Positions 24,609-33,139 of a DNA stretch of 35,500 nt are shown here, piece after piece; position 1 is the first letter of the stretch, and each line of letters begins with the position of its first letter. The DNA is from an uncultured bacterium (lineage in GTDB: Bacteria; Verrucomicrobiota; Kiritimatiellia; RFP12; UBA1067): contig CAIZQW010000142.1 of NCBI GenBank assembly GCA_903935195.1, forward strand, positions 1 to 35,500, given 5' to 3'. The translations under genes and the position numbers were made by a program. Below the pieces are notes generated by a model, which was given only the letters and a program-made list of their open reading frames with translations, did not search any database and was not told the origin of the DNA.

Positions 24609-25913
24609 ATGGCCACGTCGTTACACCCGCTTGCTCAAACCCTCAATCAGGATCTCAAGGCGAACAAGAGTCCCCTGTTCACCATGCTTTCAAAGCGAGG
24701 CACTCGTATTTTCTTTCCTTCAAAGGGCATTCTTGGACAGAGTGCTGAAGCCAAGGACACGGCCATTAACGCAACCATTGGCACTGCCTTTGAAGAGGAT
24801 GGGTCCCCTCTCTGCTTAGAGTGTGTTGAGAAGATGGTCAAGCTTCCCTCAACCGCCTTTCTCTACACCCCCAGTTATGGCCTTCCGGGTATCCGCGAGG
24901 TGTGGCGTAAAATGCTGATAGAAAAGAATCCCTCGTTGGCCACAAAGTCATTCAGTCTTCCCGTGGTAACCCATGCCTTGACACACGGGTTGAGCGTTGC
25001 GGGATATCTCTTTTTAGATGCAGGCGATTCTGTGATTCTGCCAGACCTCTACTGGGATAACTATGAGCTGATGTTTGAAGAGTCATACGGTGCCAAACTC
25101 AAAACCTTCCCCATGTTCAAGAAGGGAGCCTTTAACACAGACGCAATGGAACGGATGTTACTCGCTCCGGGTACAAAGAAGGTACTGATTCTGAACTTCC
25201 CCAATAACCCGACAGGCTATACCGCCACAGAGCAGGATGCAAAGGCTATCTGCGCTTCTGTGCAACGTGCAGCGAAGGCAGGCAAAAAGGTCATCGTCAT
25301 CTTGGATGACGCCTATTTCGGCCTTGTCTATGAACCTGGCGTCAGCAAGGAATCCCTCTTTAGCGAGTTGTCGGACATTCATCCAAATGTTTTGGCCGTG
25401 AAGCTCGACGGACCGACCAAGGAAGATTACGTCTGGGGCGTGCGTGTGGGCTTTATTACGTTCGGGGCAAAGGGTGCTACACCTGCGCAATACAAAGCAT
25501 TAGAAGCTAAAGCGGCTGGCGTGGTTCGTGGATCCATCTCCAATGCGTCAAGCATCGGACAGCATCTGCTCTTGAAATGCTACAACGATCCCGCATACGC
25601 CAAGCAGAAGCAGAAGAAGTTCGCCCTCCTTAAGCGCCGGTATGATCGAATCAAAGCTCTATTCAATGAGCACCCCGAGTATGCGCGCTCTTTTGTCGCT
25701 ATGCCCTACAACTCGGGTTACTTCATGTGTGTTAAGCCCATCGGCGTAGAACCAGAGGTGTTGCGCAAGCACCTCCTCACCGAGTATAAGACGGGGGTCA
25801 TTAATCTCTCTGGCCTCATTCGCGTGGCCTTCTCAGCCGTACCCTGCGACAAACTGGAAACGCTCTTTTCGAACATTCACGCTGCGGTCCAATCGCTGGC
25901 TCCAAAGAAATAA
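24609..25913 (+). CDS. class I/II PLP-dependent aminotransferase
   Basis: A 434-residue fold-type I aminotransferase. Visible family features are YTPSYGLPGIREVWRKML, the NFPNNPTGYT motif holding the PLP-ring asparagine region, the ILDDAYFGLVYE aspartate segment, and a lysine in KLDGPTKEDYVWGVRVGF that would form the Schiff base with PLP. The Lys context (GPTKEDYVWG instead of SFSK..G) marks a less common subgroup, so the substrate pair is unknown; aspartate or an aromatic or branched amino acid with 2-oxoglutarate are candidates. AAGGAG 8 bases before the ATG supports the start. It is the first gene of a co-directional run and is followed 33 bases later by citrate synthase, which suggests a link to 2-oxoglutarate/glutamate supply. 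Confidence 0.82.
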   Translation: MATSLHPLAQTLNQDLKANKSPLFTMLSKRGTRIFFPSKGILGQSAEAKDTAINATIGTAFEEDGSPLCLECVEKMVKLPSTAFLYTPSYGLPGIREVWRKMLIEKNPSLATKSFSLPVVTHALTHGLSVAGYLFLDAGDSVILPDLYWDNYELMFEESYGAKLKTFPMFKKGAFNTDAMERMLLAPGTKKVLILNFPNNPTGYTATEQDAKAICASVQRAAKAGKKVIVILDDAYFGLVYEPGVSKESLFSELSDIHPNVLAVKLDGPTKEDYVWGVRVGFITFGAKGATPAQYKALEAKAAGVVRGSISNASSIGQHLLLKCYNDPAYAKQKQKKFALLKRRYDRIKALFNEHPEYARSFVAMPYNSGYFMCVKPIGVEPEVLRKHLLTEYKTGVINLSGLIRVAFSAVPCDKLETLFSNIHAAVQSLAPKK

Positions 25914-25946
25914 CCATCAGCGAAATTCCCAACCTGAAAGTACCCT

Positions 25947-27335
25947 ATGGCTAAAACTAAGACACCTCCCAAACCTGAAGTCGCCCAATTGACCTTTCGC
26001 GGCCAGACCATTGATCTCCCTGTTATTATCGGGACAGAGAACGAGATCGCCTTTAACATCTCCAATCTGCGCAAGCAGACAGGTGGCGTAACCCTTGATT
26101 ATGGATACCTGAACACCGGCTCCTGTGAAAGCTCCATCACCTATCTCGATGGTGAGAAGGGTGTCTTGCGGTATCGCGGTTATCCGGTTGAGGAACTGGC
26201 GGCCAAATCGCGTTTCACGGAAGTCGCCTACTTGCTCATCAACGGTCGCATGCCCGATACAAAGGAACGTGCGGGCTGGTCAGCCCTGCTCAATCAACAC
26301 TCCATGATTCACGAGGACATGAGCTACTTTTTCCGTCAGTTCCCTGAACATGCGCACCCGATGGCTGTGCTTTCAGCAATGGTCGTCTCGCTCTCGACCT
26401 TCTATCCTGAGCTTTCGCAGCATCGTCCAAACGAACCGGAAGAGGCCATTAACTTTGCCGCCACACGCCTCATGAGTAAACTGCGTACAATCGCAGCCTT
26501 CTCCTACAAGAAGTCGATTGGCGAACCCTTTGTCTATCCCCGTCATGACTTGAAATATTGCGCAAACTTCCTGAACATGATGTTCGGCTCCCCTGTCTGT
26601 CCTTACGAGATTCATCCGGAGGTTGTGAAAGCGCTAGAGGTTCTGCTTATCCTCCATGCCGACCACGAGCAGAATTGCTCAACCTCCGCTGTACGCCTAG
26701 TCGGCAGCGCACGTGTCAACCTCTACGCCTCCATCTCCGCTGGAATCTGCGCCTTGTGGGGACCCCTCCATGGCGGTGCAAACCAGATGGTGATCGAGAT
26801 GCTGGAAGACATTATCTCGAGTGGAAAGAGCGTGAAGGAATATGTTGAAGATGTCAAATGCTCCAGAGGAAAAACGCTACTTTATGGCTTTGGGCATCGC
26901 GTCTACAAGACGTACGATCCGCGTGCAAAGATCATCAAGAAAACCTGTGACCGGGTTCTCAAAACACTGAAGGTCAATGATCGCATGCTCGATGTCGCTT
27001 TGGAACTTGAAGCACTCGCCATGCAGGATGAGTATTTCACATCCAGGAACCTCTATCCAAATGTTGACTTTTACAGTGGCATCATCTATCGTGCTATCGG
27101 TATCCCGAAAGAGATGTTTACAGTGATGTTTGCTCTTGGACGACTCCCAGGGTGGATTGCACAATGGAAGGAGGCTCGTGAAGATCCTCGCTTCAAGCTT
27201 CAACGCCCTCGGCAGATCTACACAGGCCCCACAAAGCGCCATCTCCTGCCAGAGGAGGTCAGCACGGGCTTGGTTAAAGCACCGCGTGTCCGGAGGCAAC
27301 CGACCATTCAACCCATCGGACCGAGCAATAGTTAA
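25947..27335 (+). CDS. gltA: citrate synthase (hexameric type II-like)
   Basis: A 462-residue cytoplasmic enzyme that joins oxaloacetate and acetyl-CoA to give citrate. The N-terminal domain (GSCESSITYLDGEKGVLRYR) and the catalytic set are present: H240 in HADHEQN, H275 in GPLHGGANQ, H317 in YGFGHRVYKTYDPRA and D374 in NVDFYSGIIY. This corresponds to the His/His/Asp triad of E. coli GltA. A basic C-terminal tail of about 35 residues (PRQIYTGPTKRHLLPEEVST onward) is a little longer than usual. It sits between the aminotransferase and an L,D-transpeptidase, with gaps of 33 and 19 bases, so it is likely co-transcribed. Confidence 0.96.
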   Translation: MAKTKTPPKPEVAQLTFRGQTIDLPVIIGTENEIAFNISNLRKQTGGVTLDYGYLNTGSCESSITYLDGEKGVLRYRGYPVEELAAKSRFTEVAYLLINGRMPDTKERAGWSALLNQHSMIHEDMSYFFRQFPEHAHPMAVLSAMVVSLSTFYPELSQHRPNEPEEAINFAATRLMSKLRTIAAFSYKKSIGEPFVYPRHDLKYCANFLNMMFGSPVCPYEIHPEVVKALEVLLILHADHEQNCSTSAVRLVGSARVNLYASISAGICALWGPLHGGANQMVIEMLEDIISSGKSVKEYVEDVKCSRGKTLLYGFGHRVYKTYDPRAKIIKKTCDRVLKTLKVNDRMLDVALELEALAMQDEYFTSRNLYPNVDFYSGIIYRAIGIPKEMFTVMFALGRLPGWIAQWKEAREDPRFKLQRPRQIYTGPTKRHLLPEEVSTGLVKAPRVRRQPTIQPIGPSNS

Positions 27336-27354
27336 GCTCCCCAAAGGAGAGGTA

Positions 27355-28329
27355 ATGATGAAAAAGATGTTCAGGCTCTCGATAATCTCCTTGCTCTGCT
27401 GGGCTTTTCCTGCCAGTGGCCAGGTCGAAGAGTCTCCCTTTCTTAACTACAAGAAGGGGTTCAACAAGGACGTCCTAGCCCTTCAGATCCTTCTTGATCG
27501 TGAGGATCTCTCCTGCAATATGATCGACGGCCATTGGGGAGGCCGTACCGAGATCGCCCTCGTAACCTGGCAAACCCTTAAAGGCCTCCCTGTCACAGGA
27601 GTCCCCACTCCTGAAATACTCTCTTCCCTTGGGGGAGGGGCGACAAATCTGTTCACCCGTTACACTGTCACCACGAATGACCTTGCTCAACTTGGGCCTT
27701 TCCCCGACGATTGGGAAGAACGTGCAAAGCTTCCCGGACTTAAGTATGTCACAATTTTGGAGATGCTTTCCGAAAAGAGCCATTGCAGCCAAAAGCTCAT
27801 CACTTTTCTGAATTCAATCGCAAAATGGCCAAATCCCGACCCCGGCACCGTGGTGATTATCCCTAGCAGTGCGCCTGTTGCTTCAAAAAAATACGCTGGA
27901 TCCATTCGGATATCCCTGTCACGTATGGAGATCACGGCCTTTGATATTGAAGGGAAACTGATCGCCCTCTTCCCCTGCTCGATTGCAAAGGACAAGGCTA
28001 AAAGGCCTGTCGGCGCGCTGGAAGTCAAACTCCTTGTTTCCAATCCAACGTACACATACGACCCTCAACTCTTTGTCCCTGGGGGATCCAACACTGCCAA
28101 ACGGATCATCCCGCCTGGCCCTAATAACCCAGTCGGGCTCGCCTGGATGACACTTGCATTGCAGACCGAGAGTGACAAGCCCTTGCATGGCTATGGCATC
28201 CACGGCACCCCTTTCCCTGAGCGTATCGGAAATGCGGAATCCAAGGGATGTTTCCGACTTGCAAACTGGAATGCGCAGAAATTACTTAAGATGGCAAGCG
28301 AGGGGACCCCGATTGAAATTGAGGATTAA
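27355..28329 (+). CDS. exported L,D-transpeptidase (YkuD) with peptidoglycan-binding domain
   Basis: A 324-residue envelope protein from the ATG at 27355. A signal peptide (RLSIISLLCWAFPASG) leads to a peptidoglycan-binding helical domain (FNKDVLALQILLDRE, IDGHWGGRTEIALVTWQTLK). A LysM-like segment ending PGTVVIIPSS comes next, then the YkuD catalytic domain with HGTPFPERIGNAESKGCFRL, in which the cysteine is the nucleophile and the first histidine is part of the active site. It makes 3-3 cross-links or anchors proteins to peptidoglycan. The ORF-track start at 27130 lies inside gltA and is rejected; AAAGGAGAGG stands directly before ATGATG (27355 or 27358). A peptidoglycan-modifying enzyme implies a real wall in this lineage. 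Confidence 0.88.
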   Translation: MMKKMFRLSIISLLCWAFPASGQVEESPFLNYKKGFNKDVLALQILLDREDLSCNMIDGHWGGRTEIALVTWQTLKGLPVTGVPTPEILSSLGGGATNLFTRYTVTTNDLAQLGPFPDDWEERAKLPGLKYVTILEMLSEKSHCSQKLITFLNSIAKWPNPDPGTVVIIPSSAPVASKKYAGSIRISLSRMEITAFDIEGKLIALFPCSIAKDKAKRPVGALEVKLLVSNPTYTYDPQLFVPGGSNTAKRIIPPGPNNPVGLAWMTLALQTESDKPLHGYGIHGTPFPERIGNAESKGCFRLANWNAQKLLKMASEGTPIEIED

Positions 28330-28347
28330 CCCTCGAAAGGCTGGCCT

Positions 28348-29169
28348 ATGAAGACATGGAAATTGATAGCAAGCGCGCTAGTGGTAGCATCCTCCTCCTT
28401 TGCGCAGCAAATGGACGTCCGCCTTGAGTTGACTCACAGCGCATTTGTCCTTGGAGAACCGATCGTAGTCAAAATCTGGGTTGCGAACAACAGCCGCTCC
28501 CCAATGGTCATTGAGCCAAACTCTGCGGATAAAATTGAAATCGAAATTACGCGCGAAACGGATCAAACGGAGCTGGATTCGCGAAACAGCGCGCCCTTTT
28601 TCCCTGCAACAAAAATCAACCCCGGTCAAATAGCTCAGCAGAACATTGAGATTGATAAATGGTTTACCCTTTGCGATGCCGGGAAATACTTGATCCAGGC
28701 AGTCGTCATCAAAGGTGGCATGCGGTTTGAGACCCGGAAAAGAGCCTTTGATATCGTTCCGGGCATCCCCCTGAAAGAGGGACTTCAAATGTTTGTGGAC
28801 AAGCAGCATTTGCAACGCAAATTTCAACTCGTCTATTGGATGCGAGAACAAGCCAACCGCCTCTTTCTGCGTATTGAGGATTCACCAACAGCTCAAGCGT
28901 GGGATACCATTGACCTCGGTGTTCTCTCCAAGGTGACAGAGCCGAAGCTAGACATCTCCCCAAAAGGTGAGGTGACGGTCATCCATCGCTCAACCCAGGA
29001 CGCCTTCATCCGAACCGTAATCTGGTCACTCCCAAAAGCCATCGAAATTGCTGAGCGAAACGTTTTGGTTGATCCCGATGTTTCTTCCTCTGAACGTGTC
29101 AGATCTCTGTACTCGGAGATGCAAAAAGAGGAGAAGAAGGCTGATAAGCCGTGGTGGAAATTCTGGTAA
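28348..29169 (+). CDS. secreted protein of unknown function with an N-terminal beta-rich domain
   Basis: A 273-residue protein with a signal peptide (TWKLIASALVVASSSFAQQ). Residues about 22-135 look like an immunoglobulin-like beta domain (DVRLELTHSAFVLGEPIVVK, KYLIQAVVIKGGMRFETRKR), similar in text to proteins that describe intermediate effects of stress on the envelope but not assignable to a named family. The C-terminus is charged and ends in DKPWWKFW. It starts 18 bases after the transpeptidase stop, with AAAGG upstream, and is followed after 27 bases by the LarA-like gene, so it is probably part of the same transcript. No function is claimed. Confidence 0.7.
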   Translation: MKTWKLIASALVVASSSFAQQMDVRLELTHSAFVLGEPIVVKIWVANNSRSPMVIEPNSADKIEIEITRETDQTELDSRNSAPFFPATKINPGQIAQQNIEIDKWFTLCDAGKYLIQAVVIKGGMRFETRKRAFDIVPGIPLKEGLQMFVDKQHLQRKFQLVYWMREQANRLFLRIEDSPTAQAWDTIDLGVLSKVTEPKLDISPKGEVTVIHRSTQDAFIRTVIWSLPKAIEIAERNVLVDPDVSSSERVRSLYSEMQKEEKKADKPWWKFW

Positions 29170-29196
29170 CCTCTTCATCAAAAGGATACAACTCTC

Positions 29197-30471
29197 ATGA
29201 TCTACTCTGAGACAGGCTCTTTGACGACCAAGCTGGACAAAACACGCTTGCGAAGTCTTCTTTTCGGGGCCCTCGATAAATTAGGCCCTCGCAAGCGTGT
29301 GCTGGTCATACCACCTGATTTCACGCGCTTCCACTCGCAGGCAGGTCTTCTAACACAATTCGTCTGGCAGTATTACGGGGAAGCGCTCAAAGCAGTCCTT
29401 CCCGCATTGGGCACCCATTCGCCAATGACCCCAAAGCAGATCCATGAGATGTTTGATGAGATGCCCCTCGCGCTCTTTAAGGATCATGACTGGAGAAATG
29501 ATGTCATCACCCTCGGAACAGTACCTCCGGAGTATGTTCGCACGCTCACCGAAGGGAAGCTCGACTTTGACTGGCCTGTCCAGGTCAACCGTTTGCTGGT
29601 CGAGGGCAACTTCGACTTGATCCTTTCAATCGGCCAAGTCGTGCCCCACGAGGTGATCGGTATGGCTAATTATAACAAGAACATCTTTGTGGGCTGTGGT
29701 GGCTCCATCGCGATCAATCGCAGTCACTATGTTGGCGCAGTCTATGGGATGGAACGAATCATGGGACGGGCAGACACCCCTGTTCGCCGACTCTTTAACT
29801 ATGGCAGCGACCACTTTGGCCATCTCCTTCCACAGATTGTCTATGTCCAGACTGTGGTTGGGCGGGCCGAAGAGGGCGGGCTCGCGGTTCGTGGACTCTA
29901 TGTTGGCCCCGATGTTGAAGTTTTCAATAAGGCCGCCGCGCTCTCCCTTGATGTCAACTTCCAGATGGTCCCCAAGCCCTTCAAAAAATGTGTGGTCTAT
30001 CTCGACCCCTCCGAATTCAAGAGTACATGGCTGGGCAACAAGGCCATTTACCGGACGCGCATGGCCATGGCGGATGGTGGCGAACTCCTGATCCTTGCTC
30101 CAGGAGTTAAGGAGTTTGGCGAGGATCACCAAATTGACACCCTCATCAGGAAGTATGGATACTTCGGTACGGAGAAAACCCTTGTGGCTGTACGAGCCAA
30201 CAAAGAGCTTCAAGACAATCTCGGCGCGGCGGCTCATTTGATCCATGGCTCTTCTGAGGGGCGCTTCAACATTACCTACGCACCTGGCCACTTAACACGT
30301 CAAGAGATTGAAGGCGCTGGTTTCGCTTTTGCAGAGCTGAGTAAAGCCCTCGCACGCTACAATCCTGAAACACTCAAAGACGGGCTAAACACCCTGCCCG
30401 ATGGCGAAGAGATCTATTACATCAGCAATCCAGCTATTGGCCTCTGGGCCGTTCGTGAACGTTTCGCTTAA
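29197..30471 (+). CDS. LarA-like nickel-dependent racemase/epimerase family protein (DUF2088)
   Basis: A 424-residue cytoplasmic protein of the lactate racemase LarA superfamily. Family positions can be read off: D41 and R44 in PPDFTRFHS, H74 in LGTHSPMT, H151 in GQVVPHEVIG, K161 in NYNKNIFVG (aligned to the lysine that holds the nickel-pincer cofactor) and H177 in NRSHYVG. This indicates a cofactor-dependent 2-hydroxyacid or sugar-acid racemase/epimerase. The GFSGGAK loop of classic LarA is replaced by GMANYNK, so a substrate other than lactate is likely. The cofactor-making genes larB, larC and larE are absent from the window. AAAGGAT lies about 11 bases upstream. It lies in a run with envelope and amino-acid genes, which gives no substrate hint. 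Confidence 0.78.
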   Translation: MIYSETGSLTTKLDKTRLRSLLFGALDKLGPRKRVLVIPPDFTRFHSQAGLLTQFVWQYYGEALKAVLPALGTHSPMTPKQIHEMFDEMPLALFKDHDWRNDVITLGTVPPEYVRTLTEGKLDFDWPVQVNRLLVEGNFDLILSIGQVVPHEVIGMANYNKNIFVGCGGSIAINRSHYVGAVYGMERIMGRADTPVRRLFNYGSDHFGHLLPQIVYVQTVVGRAEEGGLAVRGLYVGPDVEVFNKAAALSLDVNFQMVPKPFKKCVVYLDPSEFKSTWLGNKAIYRTRMAMADGGELLILAPGVKEFGEDHQIDTLIRKYGYFGTEKTLVAVRANKELQDNLGAAAHLIHGSSEGRFNITYAPGHLTRQEIEGAGFAFAELSKALARYNPETLKDGLNTLPDGEEIYYISNPAIGLWAVRERFA

Positions 30472-30530
30472 ATGATCACCTCTGTACTCTTAACAAAACA
30501 ACACATACACCTTAATCGAAAATCTGGACT

Positions 30531-31457
30531 ATGAAAAAGTTTTGGCTACTCTATCTTATTCTCTTTATCTCAGGAAGCCTGGCGATCTATTTGAAGGCGC
30601 CCCTCATATCCGAGGAAATACTGCCGTATGTCCCTTCCTGCTTAAAACCGAATGATCCGAGTCTTGCAAAAACAACCTATGTTACAAATACTGTTGTTGG
30701 AACGATTGTGCCCAAGGAACCGTCAGGAGAAACGCTAATACCAAAGAAAGTAGTTGTCCCCAAGGAGGAGACGTTTGTATCCCCCGCGCTGGAGGGTATC
30801 TATTTCGCACGCTCTACCGAACAACCTGCTTGGGGGGTCACCCATCAGAAGACCTCCTTCTACAACGAAAAGGGGGCGAATCGAGGGATCCTCGAGGGTG
30901 GCGAGATTTTTGTCTGCCGTAACGGGAAGCTGAGTTCGTCAAAGGGCGACATTCTAGAGTGTCGGCTCCTCGCAGGAAGCCTCACGAATAGCACGCTCTT
31001 CATTGCACGTAAAGATGCCCACTTTTTCACAGGCGATTATACAAAACTGACAAAGAAGCAGATCGAAATGCTGAGCGAATACTATCAATTGAACGTGAAG
31101 CTCATCGAACGCAAGAAGAAACTCCTAGAGGAGGGCGCCGCGCGGAATCCGTATTTCCAATCCAGCAGAACCGCCTACCTTGCGCTGAGTAAGAATATTG
31201 AAGAGGCGAAGGCGACTCAGCAAAAGTTAGCAACAGCCACAGACGCTGTCAAGACGGCTCTTGACCAACAAATGAGAGCGTTTAAAATGAAGGAGATGCC
31301 CCTAAAGGCTGTATTCGAAGCTGAGCAAAAGAAATTTATGGAATGGAAGCAACTTCATGCAAAAGAACTTCCAAATCCAGATACAGATTCACAAATGAAA
31401 ACATGGCGCGACCAGAAGGCAAAACTGATCCCTGCCTTACCAGGACTAGCGTTTTAA
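30531..31457 (+). CDS. membrane-anchored or exported hypothetical protein with C-terminal coiled coil
   Basis: A 308-residue protein. The N-terminus (KKFWLLYLILFISGSLAIYL) is a signal anchor or uncleaved signal peptide. A beta-rich segment follows (residues about 90-160; GILEGGEIFVCRNGKLSSSK), possibly SH3-like, and then a long helical, Lys/Glu/Gln-rich region (about 175-300; IERKKKLLEEGAARNPYFQS) likely to form a coiled coil. No family is recognised. It starts 59 bases after the LarA-like gene, without a clear Shine-Dalgarno, and is followed by another hypothetical. A role in the envelope is the most that can be inferred. Confidence 0.6.
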   Translation: MKKFWLLYLILFISGSLAIYLKAPLISEEILPYVPSCLKPNDPSLAKTTYVTNTVVGTIVPKEPSGETLIPKKVVVPKEETFVSPALEGIYFARSTEQPAWGVTHQKTSFYNEKGANRGILEGGEIFVCRNGKLSSSKGDILECRLLAGSLTNSTLFIARKDAHFFTGDYTKLTKKQIEMLSEYYQLNVKLIERKKKLLEEGAARNPYFQSSRTAYLALSKNIEEAKATQQKLATATDAVKTALDQQMRAFKMKEMPLKAVFEAEQKKFMEWKQLHAKELPNPDTDSQMKTWRDQKAKLIPALPGLAF

Positions 31458-31502
31458 CAACCTTCTTTTGAAAAAGAACAACTCCTAAGACGAGATACAA
31501 CC

Positions 31503-32036
31503 ATGCAACTCTCTGAGCAACAAAAACAAACCGTCCGCGCGTGGGTGACCTCTGGCCTCTCGCTCTCAGATGTCCAAAAAAAACTTAAAGGCGAGCTCGG
31601 TATCACGATGACCTTTATAGATGTCCGGCTCTTGGTGCTCGACTTAGGCGCCGCTGTGCAGGACAAGCCTGAGCCCAAACCACTCCCGGCCAAAAATATC
31701 CCTGAGCATGTTATTGAGGACGAGGAGTCCTTTTCTGAAGAGGACGCCAACTCGGAGATCGATGACGAGCTACAACCACAGGCGCCTGTGCCTCCCGAAG
31801 ATTCCCCCGATACACCCAGTTCCGTCTCGATGACCATGGACACTCTCGTTGTTCCTGGCGCCATGGTCAGTGGGGACGTGACCTTCTCTGATGGGACCAA
31901 GGCGCGTTGGCTCATTGACCAATACGGGCGCTTCGGAGTCGAACCTGAAATCCCAGGCTACCGTCCCTCCCCTCCGGATCTCCAAGCTTTCCAAGTTTTG
32001 TTACGTCAGGAACTTCAACGCAAGGGTTACGCATAA
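31503..32036 (+). CDS. conserved hypothetical protein with acidic linker between two small domains
   Basis: A 177-residue cytoplasmic protein. The N-terminal 50 residues (EQQKQTVRAWVTSGLSLSDV, ELGITMTFIDVRLLVLDLG) resemble a helical, HTH-like unit. Residues about 55-105 are an acidic Pro/Glu/Asp linker, and the C-terminal 70 residues form a small beta domain with VVPGAMVSGDVTFSDGTKAR and RWLIDQYGRFGVEPEIPGYR. Similar three-part proteins are familiar from Verrucomicrobiota-type genomes, but no function is known to me. The start lacks a strong Shine-Dalgarno. It ends 14 bases before proC, so co-expression is likely. Confidence 0.65.
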   Translation: MQLSEQQKQTVRAWVTSGLSLSDVQKKLKGELGITMTFIDVRLLVLDLGAAVQDKPEPKPLPAKNIPEHVIEDEESFSEEDANSEIDDELQPQAPVPPEDSPDTPSSVSMTMDTLVVPGAMVSGDVTFSDGTKARWLIDQYGRFGVEPEIPGYRPSPPDLQAFQVLLRQELQRKGYA

Positions 32037-32050
32037 AAGAAAAGGAGATT

Positions 32051-32854
32051 ATGAGAGTAGGTCTTTTAGGTGCAGGAAAGATGGCGGAAGCAATTGCCGC
32101 GTCACTGATTAAAACTGGACTCTGTGAACCGTGGGATATTACCGCGTGCGACAAGTCGGAGGAGCGGCGGAAATTCATGGCCCGCGAGTATCAGATTGTC
32201 TCGACGGACTGTCCCGTTGAAACCGTCAACGACAGCGAGGTCCTCGTTCTCGCAGTCAAGCCCCAGGATCTTGATATGCTCCTTGAGGTCATCAAGCCTT
32301 ACCTGACAGCGAAGAAGCTGATTATCTCGATTGTCGCCGGCAAGTCCTTGTCACACATTAAGAAGCATTCAGGGAAAGCCTCGCGTATGATCCGTGTCAT
32401 GCCTAACCTCGCCCTCATGGTTCAGGAGGGGATGAGTGTCTACTGCGCCTCCAAGCAAGCTACTGAAAAAGACAAACACTGCGTGAAGCAGATTTTTGGA
32501 AGCGCAGGAGCCGTCATCTCCCTGCCTGAACGGCATTTCGATGCTGTGACGGCATTGAGCGGTTCTGGACCTGCCTTCATCGCCTACGTTCTTGATGCCA
32601 TGATTGAAGGCGCTCGCGCACTCAAGCTCCCCAAGGAGGCCGCACGCCTGCTCGCGGAGCAGACCCTGATTGGCGCGGGCATCTATCTTCAACATAGCGG
32701 ACGCGACATTGGTGAATTCATTAAGGCTGTAGCCTCACCTAAAGGAACAACCGTAGCAGGGCTTGCCGTGCTGGAGAAATCCTCGCTTCGCGCAACGATC
32801 ATCAAGACCTTGAAAGCCGCCGCCAAACGGAGCGCGGAGCTCTCAAAGGTTTAG
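32051..32854 (+). CDS. proC: pyrroline-5-carboxylate reductase
   Basis: A 267-residue cytoplasmic enzyme that reduces pyrroline-5-carboxylate to proline with NAD(P)H. The N-terminal GLLGAGKMAEAIA dinucleotide loop, AVKPQDLDMLLE, RVMPNLALMVQEGMS, the ALSGSGPAFIAYVLDAM signature and the C-terminal VASPKGTTVAGLAVLE segment are all diagnostic. The length is normal. AAAGGAG 4 bases before the ATG supports the start. It is the last gene of the forward run. Its 3' end overlaps the minus-strand small membrane gene by 12 bases, and pruA lies just beyond on the opposite strand. Confidence 0.96.
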   Translation: MRVGLLGAGKMAEAIAASLIKTGLCEPWDITACDKSEERRKFMAREYQIVSTDCPVETVNDSEVLVLAVKPQDLDMLLEVIKPYLTAKKLIISIVAGKSLSHIKKHSGKASRMIRVMPNLALMVQEGMSVYCASKQATEKDKHCVKQIFGSAGAVISLPERHFDAVTALSGSGPAFIAYVLDAMIEGARALKLPKEAARLLAEQTLIGAGIYLQHSGRDIGEFIKAVASPKGTTVAGLAVLEKSSLRATIIKTLKAAAKRSAELSKV

Positions 32855-33124
32855 CGCGCGGTCAAAGCGGCGATTGCGAAAGTAGAGTGCGCAGTCCATC
32901 GCCACCATCAGCGCGTTTAGCCCATACAAAAACAACACAGGGTCATTGGATTGACCCTGTGTTGTTTTATTGAGAATACCCGCGACATATCCCACTAGGA
33001 TGACAAAGAGGAAATAGATGCTCTTTCCCTTGGTCGACCTCGACCGCCACGATTTGACGAGCGAGAAGGGCCAGGCGGCGCCAAAGCAAATCAACATCAC
33101 AGCTTCGTAAGGTGAAAAGTTCAT
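32843..33124 (-). CDS. small PQ-loop-like multispanning membrane protein
   Basis: A 93-residue inner-membrane protein with three hydrophobic helices (AVMLICFGAAWPFSLV, IYFLFVILVGYVAGIL, VLFLYGLNALMVAMDCALYF). The text FGAAWPFSLVKSWRSRSTKGKS resembles PQ-loop/SemiSWEET-type half transporters, three-helix proteins that work as dimers, though the PQ itself is not present. The function is unknown. The start has GGGGA just before ATG and lies 15 bases past the pruA stop. Its coding region contains a 17-bp perfect hairpin, and its 3' end overlaps proC. The ORF could be questioned for that reason, but the helix pattern and the positioning support it. Confidence 0.65.
   Translation of the reverse strand: MNFSPYEAVMLICFGAAWPFSLVKSWRSRSTKGKSIYFLFVILVGYVAGILNKTTQGQSNDPVLFLYGLNALMVAMDCALYFRNRRFDRALNL
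32929..32968. terminator. 17-bp perfect hairpin, possible bidirectional terminator, inside a coding region
   Basis: AAAACAACACAGGGTCA is followed by the 6-base loop TTGGAT and the exact complement TGACCCTGTGTTGTTTT. T-runs leave the stem on both strands. It stands about 75 bases after the proC stop, where a terminator is expected, but within the minus-strand small membrane gene. The stem is only moderately GC-rich and the T-runs are short (four bases), so termination may be partial. Confidence 0.55.
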
Positions 33125-33139
33125 GATCCCCTTACTCGG

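Noticed and set aside
27130-27354. Upstream part of the 27130-28329 ORF
   Set aside because: It is gltA read in another frame; a strong Shine-Dalgarno and signal peptide start the transpeptidase at 27355.
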